Shown piece after piece: positions 46,195 to 54,946 of a DNA stretch of 64,000 bases. The translations under genes were made by a program, and so were the position numbers. The notes under the pieces were generated by a model that saw nothing but the letters and a program-made list of their open reading frames with translations, was not told the DNA's origin and ran no database searches. The DNA is from Pancytospora philotis (lineage: Eukaryota; Microsporidia): positions 1 to 64,000 of the forward strand of contig JALRLY010000263.1 of NCBI GenBank assembly GCA_023647555.1, written 5' to 3'. The first letter of the stretch is position 1. Each line of letters begins with the position of its first letter.

Positions 46195-46803
46195 TTATTT
46201 AATGAAGATTTTCTTTACTCTGAGGAGCATCGAGTAGAAGAAAAGCTTGGGCTGCACCGGCGCCACCAGTTTGGCAGGAGCGCTCTCCGTCGACACATCA
46301 GCCGTGTTCGCCTTTGCGTTCTCCCGCGCCCTGGCCGCCCTGCTCTGCTTCTGCGCCTTCTTGGCCTTGCCGAACGCAGCGCGCTGGTCGCAGAACTTCG
46401 TGTACTTCACGGCGAAGACCACGCAGTCCACGATCAGCAGCGCCGCGATGCCGAACAGGACTAGCAGATGCAGGTGGTTCTTGTAGTTGATGCCCTCGTG
46501 GATGTAAAGCGCATTCGAGTTGGCCAAAAACGCGTCGTAGGCGGGCCGGCTGCTGCCGAGCAGCTGCATGGCCGCGCCGACAAGCTCCTGGTGCTGCTTC
46601 TCCGTGAGGTTGGCGGGGGCCTTGCGCGCCTTGAGCTTGAAGAGCGTCTTTGTGATGGCCTTGGCGGGCGCGTTCTCAGGGATCCCGGCATAGTCGTAAA
46701 ACGTGGAGAATCCCGTCAGCCTGTGCAGAATGTCCGTCTTCTGCTTGATGGAGTAGGAGCCCTTTGAGCACAGGGCGAGACACGCAAACAAAAACAGCAG
46801 CAT
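46195..46803 (-). CDS. ER J-like membrane protein lacking HPD
   Basis: A 202-aa protein with a signal peptide (MLLFLFACLALCSKG), a luminal J-domain-like stretch of about 70 residues (FYDYAGIPENAPAKAITKTLFKLKARKAP...YDAFLANSNALYI), one transmembrane helix (LLVLFGIAALLIVDCVVFAV), and a basic cytosolic tail rich in Lys/Ala/Arg. The pattern fits ER DnaJ proteins of the DNAJC1/ERJ5 type, but the HPD that activates Hsp70 is replaced (KAPAN). It ends with a short hydrophobic segment. Start: GAAATATTTTAGCCC before the ATG at 46803. Confidence 0.55.
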   Translation of the reverse strand: MLLFLFACLALCSKGSYSIKQKTDILHRLTGFSTFYDYAGIPENAPAKAITKTLFKLKARKAPANLTEKQHQELVGAAMQLLGSSRPAYDAFLANSNALYIHEGINYKNHLHLLVLFGIAALLIVDCVVFAVKYTKFCDQRAAFGKAKKAQKQSRAARARENAKANTADVSTESAPAKLVAPVQPKLFFYSMLLRVKKIFIK

Positions 46804-47151
46804 ACGAGGGCTAAAATATTTCAGCTCTACAAACGAGCGAGGAACAATAAAACACGTAAAAGCAGGGAATCAGCGCATTGCAGCAGCGGTAGCTGACGCT
46901 ACTGCATGCAGTGATTCTATCTCAAAGCCTAATCAGAACAATAGTGCGGTGCAAGGAAGTAACCGTAAACAGGTTCGTATGAGGCTGTAAACATGTAATA
47001 TTAATAAATTTACTGTTTGTGTACGCCAGTACCGCTCATTTGATAACAAACGAATAATCATTGTAAAGAGAGGCACAGCGCCGCATTGAGAGGGAGACAG
47101 GACATGGCCCGAAGGCAGAGAGAGCACTGAGCACAAAAATTTTGCGGCCCT
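46804..47151. other. Divergent promoter region
   Basis: It lies between the J-like gene and alpha-SNAP. AT cores occur at both edges (47135-47143 for SEC17). I see no gene. Confidence 0.4.
47135..47151 (+). promoter_or_regulatory. AT-core start element of SEC17
   Basis: AAAAATTTT at 47135-47143, then GCGGCCCT and the ATG. A clean example of the general pattern, with 8 nt from core to start codon. Confidence 0.55.
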
Positions 47152-47937
47152 ATGGCGGATGCGAGCAGCGAAAAGAAGCTCAGGCGGGCGGAGCGCCTGC
47201 GCAAGAGGCACGGCGGGCTGTGGGGCCTCTTCTGGCGGCCGGACTACTACGAGTCCGCAGAGCTGTTTCTGGAGCTCGCCAAGAGCGCAGAGACCGTCGA
47301 AAGGAGCGAGCAGTACTGCAACGAGGCCGCCGAGACATTTCTGCTGCAGGACGAGGAGTACTCGTACTTCCGGGCCGCCGAGGTGTACAAGGAGCTGCGC
47401 GATGCGTACATAGGCAGAGAGAGCATCGAGGGCGCGATCAGGTACGGGAAGCTGTACGCATCGAACCTGACGCGCGCCGGGCGCCACATGCTCGCTGGCC
47501 AGGCATACAGCGATCTGGGCGATGCGTGCGCGGACGGTCGGCCCACCAATGCCCATGCTTTCTACACGGCGGCTGCGGCCGCGTACAGACAGGACGGCAA
47601 CTGCCAGTACCACCTCAAAAAGGCTGTCGAGCGGTGTCTGGCGGTGGAGCTGGGCAGCGCGGACTACGAGCGCGCCGTGGATACGATCGGGCAGCTGGAT
47701 GTAAAGTTCGCAAGGCTCTGCAGACTGCTGTTGCTCATTCTGCTGGAGAAGCCGCTCGACGAGGAGCTCGACGACCCCGCTGAGAACAGGGTCGTGATGG
47801 CCATTATCAACAGGGGCAGCAGCGAGGCCACGGCCGCTCTCGATGCGTTCGCGAACGACAACTTCCTGCCCAAGTATGCGCAGACGATCTTCGACGCGGT
47901 CCGCGACTCGCTGCGTCCGGAGAACGAGATGTGCTGA
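47152..47937 (+). CDS. SEC17: Alpha-SNAP (SEC17)
   Basis: A 261-aa adaptor that recruits NSF/Sec18 to SNARE complexes. It shows the TPR-like helical repeat and the family blocks YYESAELFLELAKSAE, EEYSYFRAAEVYKELRD, AFYTAAAAAYRQDG and a C-terminal acidic region (DAVRDSLRPENEMC) where the family has the Leu near the end that stimulates NSF. Yeast Sec17 has 292 aa, so the protein is almost full length. Start fixed by the adjacent AT core. Confidence 0.88.
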   Translation: MADASSEKKLRRAERLRKRHGGLWGLFWRPDYYESAELFLELAKSAETVERSEQYCNEAAETFLLQDEEYSYFRAAEVYKELRDAYIGRESIEGAIRYGKLYASNLTRAGRHMLAGQAYSDLGDACADGRPTNAHAFYTAAAAAYRQDGNCQYHLKKAVERCLAVELGSADYERAVDTIGQLDVKFARLCRLLLLILLEKPLDEELDDPAENRVVMAIINRGSSEATAALDAFANDNFLPKYAQTIFDAVRDSLRPENEMC

Positions 47938-48339
47938 GCGTTTTGAAGCACAGTGTCCTGTTAAATTAGTTTCTGCTTAGTATTTCTTTATTGCAGTGCT
48001 CTGGTGCGTGTGATTCTAGCGCTGATGAGGAGCCGTAAAAATTTCACTTAAGGCAGACCTATTAGGTACAGATGCGTTGATAAGGTTGTGCATAGCGATC
48101 TACTAGCAGCGCAATGCGCACGAGACTGTATTTTTGCAGTAGTGCTGTTCTTGCCATCCAACGCTACATCCACACGCAATTATCAAAATAACCAGTGGGC
48201 TGTCGAACGATACACACCTGAACACCCCAGTAAACCCTTACAAACCAATACGCAGACCAGATACGCCACGCAGCGCAACATCTGCCACGTAATCTCGCGC
48301 GTTAAAAATTTTCTTTTGAGGCGGAGTTTTTCGGAGCCC
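47938..48339. other. Intergenic stretch before the HMG-box gene
   Basis: Contains an additional GTAAAAATTTC core at about 48036 that is not followed by a supported frame (one of 25 codons lies at about 48115), and the HMG gene's own start element at 48302-48316. I see no other gene. Confidence 0.35.
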
Positions 48340-48864
48340 ATGCTGAAGAAAATGAAAGATAAGAACGCTCCCAAGCGTCCGCTCAGCAGCTTCATCCTCT
48401 TCGGGAACTCTCTCCGCGACAGCGACGAGAAGATCCGGGCCCTGCCGATCCAGGAGCAGGCCAGCACGATCGGCAGGATGTGGAAGGAGGCCGACGACAA
48501 GACGAAGGAGCCGTTCAACACCCGGGCTGCCGAGCTCAAGCAGGAGTACGACGCCAAGCGCGCCGAGTACGAGAAGACTGAGGAGTATAGAGAGTTCCAG
48601 CAGATGAGCAAGGACAACTCTAAGGCCAACAAGAAGCAGCGCAGCGCGGGCCCTTCCAAGATGACAGGCTACCGCCTCTTCGTGAGCGAGAACAAGGAGG
48701 CGACGTCCGAGGATGAGAAGGACCCCGAGCTTGCCGGAAAGGGGCACATGGCGCGCTGCGGCCTGAAGTGGAAGAAGCTCACCGAGGCGCAGAAGAACGC
48801 GTACACCGTGAAGGCCGCCGAGATGAACGGTGCGGCTGGTCTCAACGGCGACGATTCTGAATAA
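48340..48864 (+). CDS. Two-box HMG protein (NHP6/HMGB-like)
   Basis: A 174-aa chromatin protein. Box 1 is at about residues 9-78 (NAPKRPLSSFILFGNSLRDS, TIGRMWKEADDKTKEPFNTRA), with an intact KRP-x-(S/A) start and the Trp/Lys core. Box 2 is at about residues 105-165 (MTGYRLFVSENKEA, ARCGLKWKKLTEAQKNAY) and is more diverged. The C-terminal tail is short and mildly acidic (GDDSE). It bends DNA and could serve FACT-like or Pol I transcription roles (HMO1 has the same two-box layout). Start element: TAAAAATTTTC and GAGCCC before the ATG. Confidence 0.85.
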   Translation: MLKKMKDKNAPKRPLSSFILFGNSLRDSDEKIRALPIQEQASTIGRMWKEADDKTKEPFNTRAAELKQEYDAKRAEYEKTEEYREFQQMSKDNSKANKKQRSAGPSKMTGYRLFVSENKEATSEDEKDPELAGKGHMARCGLKWKKLTEAQKNAYTVKAAEMNGAAGLNGDDSE

Positions 48865-49023
48865 ATCATTTTCAATGCCTCGTATCTTTTTAATAACAAA
48901 ATATTACTTAAAAGTGCACGTTATGGGAATTTCTTGGCACCGTGAAGGATAAAAACCTTAGCTTTAACAGTAATCGTTGAATCCAGCAATTTAATTCAAG
49001 TGCGGGCGCGCCGCCGCTGCTTT

Positions 49024-50388
49024 TCACTTGCTTTTGTGCGAGCGCCTGGGCCGCGGGGCCGAGCGGTTCTTGGTGCTCTCCCGGATGTAGTCGTCCTTCA
49101 TTTTACCGAAGGCGGACGCGTGCGTCTCGAGCTCCTTCTTGGCGTACGGGATGTAGTTCTGGTCCTTGAACGAGGCCGTCTGCGCCTTCGCGCCGGTCTC
49201 CTTTACGGGCTTGGCGCGCAGCTGGCGCAGCTGCAGCGCGAGTGTGTCGCGCTTGGTATAGCGCGAGTGCAGCGTGAACCTGTCGATCCGTTCCTTGTAG
49301 TTGTCCGGGACGACGACCTTGCGGCGGAAGTCGAGGCAGCGCTGGTACCCGCGCATCGCCGAGAACTTCAGATGGGACAGATCGCTGAAGTCGTAGCGGT
49401 CCAGCACGTCCTGCGGGATGAGGCCGATCTCGACATCGGGCAGGTGCGTCTCCTGGATGTTGAAGAAGTGGAACACGTCGGAGTACGTGACGAACGAGTA
49501 CTGCGTGCCCATCCCGCGGATGCGCCCGACGCGGTGCACGAACGTCTTCTCGTCGCTCAGATCGTACGAGACAGAGACGTCCAGATGCGGGATGTCGATA
49601 CCGCGCGCGGCGACGTCGGTAACGACCAGGAAGTTGACCGAGCCGGACAGGAACGCGTCGAAGTTGATCTGCCGCGCGTCGTCGTCCATGCTGCTGTAGA
49701 TGGCGCGCGCCGTGTAGTTGTGCTTCGCGAGCACCTCCGTGAGATAGTCGCAGCCGTAGCGCGTGGCCACGAAGATGATCGTCTTCTTGGCGCGGTCCAG
49801 GATGCTGAGCAGCGCGGCGTCCTTGCTGTCGCTCGGCACAAAAAAGAAGTTGTGGCGGATCGTCTCCGGGATCTTGTTCTCGATCTGCACGATTTTGATG
49901 TTCAGCGGCTCGTCGGGGAGCGTGGCGCTGAAGTACACGCGCTGGCCCGTGTAGCCCTCGATGATGGCTGCGAAGTGCGCCGCGAGGGACTTCTCCTCGA
50001 GCACGCGGTCCACCTCGTCGACGATGAGCAGATCGACGCCGTCGGTCTTCAGCTCCTTGAGCGTGGTTATCTCCACCTCGCCCTTCAGCGCAACCTTGTA
50101 CGTGAGGCGCTTGAAGATCCGCTTGACCTGCAGCACGAGCTCCTTCGTCGGCAGCAGAATCAGCACGTTCTTGCCCTCCACGGCGCGCTGCACGGCCGGC
50201 ACGAGGTAGCACAGCGTCTTGCCGCTGCCGGTACGCGCAATGCCCATGATGCTGCGGCTCTCCAGTATGAGTGGGAGCGTGAGCCGCTGGATCGGCGTGG
50301 GGCAGTCGAACGGGACATTATACATCAGCTGCGCCTCCAGCCCCAGCGTGCGGAAGCTGCCTCCTTTTAACTGCTTGTGCTCGGACAT
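49024..50388 (-). CDS. DBP10: DEAD-box RNA helicase DBP10-like, atypical motifs
   Basis: A 454-aa helicase with Q motif (TPIQRLTLPL), motif I ARTGSGKT (51-58), SAT (154-156), and TDVAARGID (257-265). GGSFRTLGL at the start and the basic C-terminal tail match DBP10/DDX54, which acts late in 60S assembly. Two deviations: motif II reads DEVD (124-127) in place of DEAD, and motif VI reads HRVGRIRG in place of HRIGRTGR, so the arginine-finger position is shifted. The C-terminal region of yeast Dbp10 (995 aa) is much longer. Start: AAAATTTTTAAGCCCA before the ATG at 50388. Confidence 0.75.
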   Translation of the reverse strand: MSEHKQLKGGSFRTLGLEAQLMYNVPFDCPTPIQRLTLPLILESRSIMGIARTGSGKTLCYLVPAVQRAVEGKNVLILLPTKELVLQVKRIFKRLTYKVALKGEVEITTLKELKTDGVDLLIVDEVDRVLEEKSLAAHFAAIIEGYTGQRVYFSATLPDEPLNIKIVQIENKIPETIRHNFFFVPSDSKDAALLSILDRAKKTIIFVATRYGCDYLTEVLAKHNYTARAIYSSMDDDARQINFDAFLSGSVNFLVVTDVAARGIDIPHLDVSVSYDLSDEKTFVHRVGRIRGMGTQYSFVTYSDVFHFFNIQETHLPDVEIGLIPQDVLDRYDFSDLSHLKFSAMRGYQRCLDFRRKVVVPDNYKERIDRFTLHSRYTKRDTLALQLRQLRAKPVKETGAKAQTASFKDQNYIPYAKKELETHASAFGKMKDDYIRESTKNRSAPRPRRSHKSK

Positions 50389-50648
50389 TGGGCTTAAAAA
50401 TTTTCGACCAATTTTTGAACGGTGCCGTTGCACGTCGTGAAGGTGTTCATAAACGCAGGCACCATAATTTTAGTATGAAGCACGTGCTAAGTTGCTACAG
50501 AGGACTTCGTAGCTAGATACTCTCTATTGGCTGTAAATGCTCAGGACTGAGATTCCTTTGCATTTTTAAAATGTGGCGTACACAAACAGCACAATAACTG
50601 AATAGATTCAGAACACAGCTAACGAATAGTAAATTTTAATCAATCGCC

Positions 50649-52985
50649 TCAGCTGTTACGGTTCTTGAGCACCTGGATCTCCTTGGGCGCGCCCCCCTTG
50701 TTCTTGAATTTGAGCAGCAGACTCATCTCCTTGGTCAGCCGGTGGCCGCCCTCCTTCGCGGCGTACACCGCGTCGCGCAGGTCCCGGTTGAATTTCTTGT
50801 TGTACTTCACGATGTACTTGCTGAGCAGCGCCGAGATCTCCTCGGAGAGGTGGCGGCAGGCCGCGACCGAGTACATGAGGCAGAAGTTGCGGATCGTCTG
50901 CCTGACGAGCTCCTCAGAGCTGAAGCCGACCTGCGCGATCCTGCCGAACAGCGCGTTGATGAACTCGGTGTTCGCGACGCAGACCGGGTTCTCCGTGTCC
51001 ACGACCGGCTCGCCGTCGGCGACCAGCCCGTGCTTGAGCTGGTACTCCTGGTTGCCGCCGATGTGCTCGAGCAGAATGTGCACGGCCTCGAGCACGCCGT
51101 TCACGAGGTCCTGGTCCTCGGCGGCGACGTTGAGCACCGCGAGCAGATACGCACGGAACGCGGCGTGGTTGACGAGTTCGAGCACGATCTCCCGCGCGAA
51201 CTTCCGCGCCTTCACGTTGCCGTTCTTCGCGTACTTGGTGAGCTCGGCGAAGAAGCGCTCCTGCATGTTCTCGCACTTGCAGTCCGCACAGCCGCGCCTG
51301 GCTATCGCGTGCAGCAGCATCAGGCGGTTGCGCGTCGCGCAGGGATGCACCGCGGCGTTGGAGAAAAGGAGGTCGCAGAAGCACGGCACCTGCTGGGCGC
51401 TGCAGAGCGCAGAGAGCAGGTAGTACGCGCGCTTCTGGATGTTGTTCTCGGCGGAGTGGCGCAGCTGCAGCAGCTCGGCGATCAGATCGTAGCTGTACCG
51501 CCACTTGTGCGCGAACTGCGTCATCAGCTTGAGCGCGCCGTAGAGCGAGATCCCGCGGCTCGTCTCCGGCCTGAGAATGACGCCCGCGAGCTCCTCAGCG
51601 AGATCCGCGCCGGTCAGCTCGACCATCATCTCGAGCGCTCTGTCGCACTCGTTGTTGTCGGTGTCGAGGAACGCCTCGGCCACGCCGTCGAAGAGCCCGC
51701 AGGCCTTGAGGGCGCTCAGGATGCGCACCGAGTGCTCGCGCGGGATGGGGCTCGGGAGCACCAGCGTGCTGGTCAGATTGAGCCTGTGCGAGTGGATCAG
51801 CCGCTCGATCGCCGCGCACACGAAGTTGCGCTGCGTGCGCACGTGCGCCTTCAGCACCTGCATCAGCTCGTCGGCCCGCTCGCTGTGGTCGGTGCAGTAG
51901 TTGCAGAACGACGGGAGGCAGCTCAGCAGATGCCCCACCTCGTCCAGCTTGCCGTCCTCCCTCAGCCCATTGTAGAGATCCAGGAAAGAGTCGATGTCGC
52001 AGTTGTTGATCCCCCTGAGGAGCAGCGCGTGCTTCTTGAGGTCCATCGGCTCGATGAGCTCCAGGAAGACATCCAGCCCGACTCTGTTCAGAATCTTGCG
52101 CAGCAGACTGACGAACAGGCCCTGCTCGCGGAAGCTGTCGCAGAACCCGGTGACCATCGAGGCGAAGCGCGGGTACAGATCGTCCCAGAAGAGCGACACG
52201 AAGTCCTCCACCTTCTTCTCGGCGTCCCCGAGCTTCCGCACGTGGTTGCTGAGCATCTCCGCAAACTCGCTCGTGAAAATGGACGGCAGCGGCTCGGCCT
52301 CCAGATCGCGCGCCATCAGACTCTGGTGCGCGGCGCAGTTGCGGCGGTTGAAGCCGAGGAGCAGCACGAGCGCCTCGTGGCTGAGGCTGCTGCCCAGCGG
52401 GACAGACGCGATGATGCGCAGAATCTCCTCGTTCGACAAGCTGCCGGTGTTCTTCAGATACTCCACGAGCGGCTCATTCAGACTCTCGCTCTTCTCCGCG
52501 GCCGCCTCCAAGTGGGCCACGAACTGCGACTTGTCCCCAGACTTGGCGCAGCTCAGCGCAACGGAGTCGCCGGCACGCAGCCTCTCGGCGGGCACGTGCA
52601 GGTGGTTGACCAGCACGTTGCGCACGCTGGGCAGCGCCGTCCTCTCCTCCAGAAACGCGGTGATCTGGCTCAGATCCGCCGGCCGGCCGTTGCGCAGGCA
52701 GCTCTTCAGCACGGACAGCGCAAGGGAGGTGTGCGCCTCGAGGCAGGCCATCACGACGCTCTGCGTCAGCTCCGAGTAGACGAGGCTGTCCCGGTGCGCG
52801 GTGAGGATGGAGAGCAGCCGTCTGACTTCATCGCACTGGCCGCGCGCGAGCAGCTTGTGTATCGTCTGGCAGACCGCCTGTATTATGCTGGCGGGCTCCG
52901 CCGGCTGGCCCTGCTTCGCGAGGACCGCCGTTATTCTGTCGTGCAGCGACCGCGCTGGCTCGTCGAGCTCGTGCAAGTGACTCAT
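50649..52985 (-). CDS. Large HEAT/ARM-type helical protein, RRP12-like
   Basis: A 778-aa protein of repeated amphipathic helices over the whole length, with no signal or membrane segment. Late features (CVANTEFINALFGRIAQVGF, SSEELVRQTIRNFCLMY, a polar tail KNKGGAPKEIQVLKN) suggest an RRP12-type HEAT solenoid, a ribosome-export and processing factor. The evidence is topology and a basic C terminus; an importin or other HEAT protein is possible. Start at 52985 has AAAATTTGCC close upstream. The antisense 783-codon frame is a shadow. Confidence 0.45.
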   Translation of the reverse strand: MSHLHELDEPARSLHDRITAVLAKQGQPAEPASIIQAVCQTIHKLLARGQCDEVRRLLSILTAHRDSLVYSELTQSVVMACLEAHTSLALSVLKSCLRNGRPADLSQITAFLEERTALPSVRNVLVNHLHVPAERLRAGDSVALSCAKSGDKSQFVAHLEAAAEKSESLNEPLVEYLKNTGSLSNEEILRIIASVPLGSSLSHEALVLLLGFNRRNCAAHQSLMARDLEAEPLPSIFTSEFAEMLSNHVRKLGDAEKKVEDFVSLFWDDLYPRFASMVTGFCDSFREQGLFVSLLRKILNRVGLDVFLELIEPMDLKKHALLLRGINNCDIDSFLDLYNGLREDGKLDEVGHLLSCLPSFCNYCTDHSERADELMQVLKAHVRTQRNFVCAAIERLIHSHRLNLTSTLVLPSPIPREHSVRILSALKACGLFDGVAEAFLDTDNNECDRALEMMVELTGADLAEELAGVILRPETSRGISLYGALKLMTQFAHKWRYSYDLIAELLQLRHSAENNIQKRAYYLLSALCSAQQVPCFCDLLFSNAAVHPCATRNRLMLLHAIARRGCADCKCENMQERFFAELTKYAKNGNVKARKFAREIVLELVNHAAFRAYLLAVLNVAAEDQDLVNGVLEAVHILLEHIGGNQEYQLKHGLVADGEPVVDTENPVCVANTEFINALFGRIAQVGFSSEELVRQTIRNFCLMYSVAACRHLSEEISALLSKYIVKYNKKFNRDLRDAVYAAKEGGHRLTKEMSLLLKFKNKGGAPKEIQVLKNRNS

Positions 52986-53434
52986 TGCGGTTGGCAAATT
53001 TTGTGCCAAAAATCGGAGATGAGATGCGAAACTGGAAAACGAAAGCGCTTAGCGATTCAAACCGGGGCAGGAGCATGGGCACATCTAAATTGAAGTATGA
53101 TTTGAAAAATATAGCGTGGAGCTAAATAGTTACTGCTAACTATGCTGTACCAGCTATTATCGTTAGGTCACTCAAATACGCTATTGTGCATGAGCTCGTT
53201 TATGAATCTGCGCTGTATCTCAACCATTCAGCTCTGTAATGTTTAAAATACACGCGCTAGGTTTCTAAAAATTTACCGCTCGCTCTTCCCCGGTCTGAGG
53301 CTCTCAATCCCCTGTGGCTGCCCCATTGGGTACCGCCGGGCCCAAAATTCAGGTGCCATTTGATTTTGCGCGCGCAGATGCTGCCGGCGGCACGCCGAGC
53401 TTGAAAATTTTGCATCTGATGCCTTTGCCCCAAG
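52986..53434. other. Divergent region with an extra start element
   Basis: Between the RRP12-like (minus) and the next plus gene. A minus-strand GAATTTTGGGCCC...CCCA element leads into an ATG at 53326 with a frame of 17 codons, listed in findings. The plus gene has GAAAATTTTGC at about 53402. I see no other gene. Confidence 0.35.
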
Positions 53435-54766
53435 ATGCGGACGTTTAGCTTTGCGATCAAGCAGTGCCTTGCGGGCGCGCTCACGCTGCTGCAGGGCCTC
53501 ACGATCGCCCTCTTCTTCGCGTCCATTCGCGTCGGGGCGTACGGGCACTTCGCCCCCGCCAGGACCGCCGCTCTTGCGGTCGCCGTCGCGCTCCTCGTGG
53601 CGGTGCTGTTCTTCCTCCGGACCAGATTCACCTCCCACAGGCTCGTCTTCGCGCTGCTTCTGCTCGCCCACGTGCTGCTCTCTGCATATTTGCTCCCCGC
53701 CGGCCCGTCGTGCACTGTGGAGCACCATAGATTCACAATGCTGCCGCGGCTGGTGCTCACGTCGCGGGCCGTCTTCAGCTGCAGCAACGCCGTCTGCGTC
53801 GCGGCGTTTTTCAGCTACGTGCACGGCACCGTCCTGAAGGGCCCCATCTACTCGGACGTGCACGGGCTGTTCGCGCTGCTCGGGCGCTTCCTCCCTTTCA
53901 TCGCGCTGGAGGCGCTGCAGTCCCTCAGGCTCAGCGTGTACGTCGTCCTTGCTTTCATTCTCGTCTACTTTGGCACTGTGCAGCACGCGCTCTGGCTGGT
54001 GTCCGCGGTCGCGCCCTTCACCCTGGCCAGCTCTTCCTTCGCCGGCTTCGTTGCATACGCCATGCGTGCCTGCGTCTGCAACGTCGTGTTCGCGCTCGTG
54101 CTCTCCATTCTGAACTTCACGCTGGCGTACAACGCCTCTGTCGTGCACGAGAACGCCGAGGAGCTGGCAGACAGCATGGAGCGCGCCGGGCGCGATGCCC
54201 CGCTCGAGCTGTCGGCCCACTCCCTTGCGCAGGCGCTATCCGACGGCAGTGTGTTCGATGTGCATGCCTTCCGCTTCATTGTCCATCAGGCGTGCATTTC
54301 GCCCTCGCCGCGTGCAGCCCCGCCTGCGCGCGCCCTGTCGCGCTACATAATGGCGGAGTTCAACAGATTCATAGAGATACTGGAGGAGATGGACGGCGCC
54401 GCCGAGTCCTACGGCAACGGCATGTACCTGTCTGTGCCCCAGGCCAAGTCGGGCCATCTGCGGCGCGTGGCGAGCTACAGCCTGACCGACATTGCCGTCG
54501 GCTACGCGCGGTACCGCTACGCGATGCTCATGTGGCCGTACCGCTACATGGAGGCGTACGCGGGCGTGCTCTGCATCATAAGCTACATGGTCCAGCTGCA
54601 GCGGCGCGACTTCAAGCTCGCCAGCCATCTGGGGAACGCGGGGCCGAACGCGCCCGTGATGATCCGGCGGATCTACGCGCTGGTCGCGGCGGTCGAGAAG
54701 AAATGCGACATGAATCTGCAGTCCGCGCTGCTGAAGCAGTATCTTGCCGTCCTGGTCGAGAACTAG
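53435..54766 (+). CDS. Six-helix membrane protein, possible nucleoporin NDC1
   Basis: A 443-aa protein with six predicted transmembrane helices in the first 230 residues and a long soluble C-terminal half. This is the topology of NDC1, which anchors nuclear pores and spindle poles. The C-terminal half has the run LSAHSLAQALSDGSVFDVHAFRFIVHQ, reminiscent of NDC1's LL-x-GL...AF-x-EL. The start at 53435 follows TTTGCCCCAAG, with GAAAATTTTGC 30 nt up. Another polytopic protein with a soluble tail is possible; no motif is decisive. Confidence 0.45.
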   Translation: MRTFSFAIKQCLAGALTLLQGLTIALFFASIRVGAYGHFAPARTAALAVAVALLVAVLFFLRTRFTSHRLVFALLLLAHVLLSAYLLPAGPSCTVEHHRFTMLPRLVLTSRAVFSCSNAVCVAAFFSYVHGTVLKGPIYSDVHGLFALLGRFLPFIALEALQSLRLSVYVVLAFILVYFGTVQHALWLVSAVAPFTLASSSFAGFVAYAMRACVCNVVFALVLSILNFTLAYNASVVHENAEELADSMERAGRDAPLELSAHSLAQALSDGSVFDVHAFRFIVHQACISPSPRAAPPARALSRYIMAEFNRFIEILEEMDGAAESYGNGMYLSVPQAKSGHLRRVASYSLTDIAVGYARYRYAMLMWPYRYMEAYAGVLCIISYMVQLQRRDFKLASHLGNAGPNAPVMIRRIYALVAAVEKKCDMNLQSALLKQYLAVLVEN

Positions 54767-54946
54767 AGCGGCGCAGCCACGGATGGTTAAATTATTTAGT
54801 ATTTGGATTGTATTTGTTGTAAGCTGCGATTTAGATCCCGTACGATGGCTATGCCATATCCTACGCTACAGGAAATGCAATCTTGGGCACGCCCCGCCAT
54901 GCGCCTAACACCCCCGTGCCATTTCAAGCGCCCCAAAAATCTGCCC

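Noticed and set aside
50742..53093. 783-codon frame antisense to the RRP12-like gene
   Set aside because: Shadow frame with Arg/Val/Leu/His bias; no start element and no recognisable domain. A similar case is the 456-codon frame at 49000-50370, antisense to DBP10.
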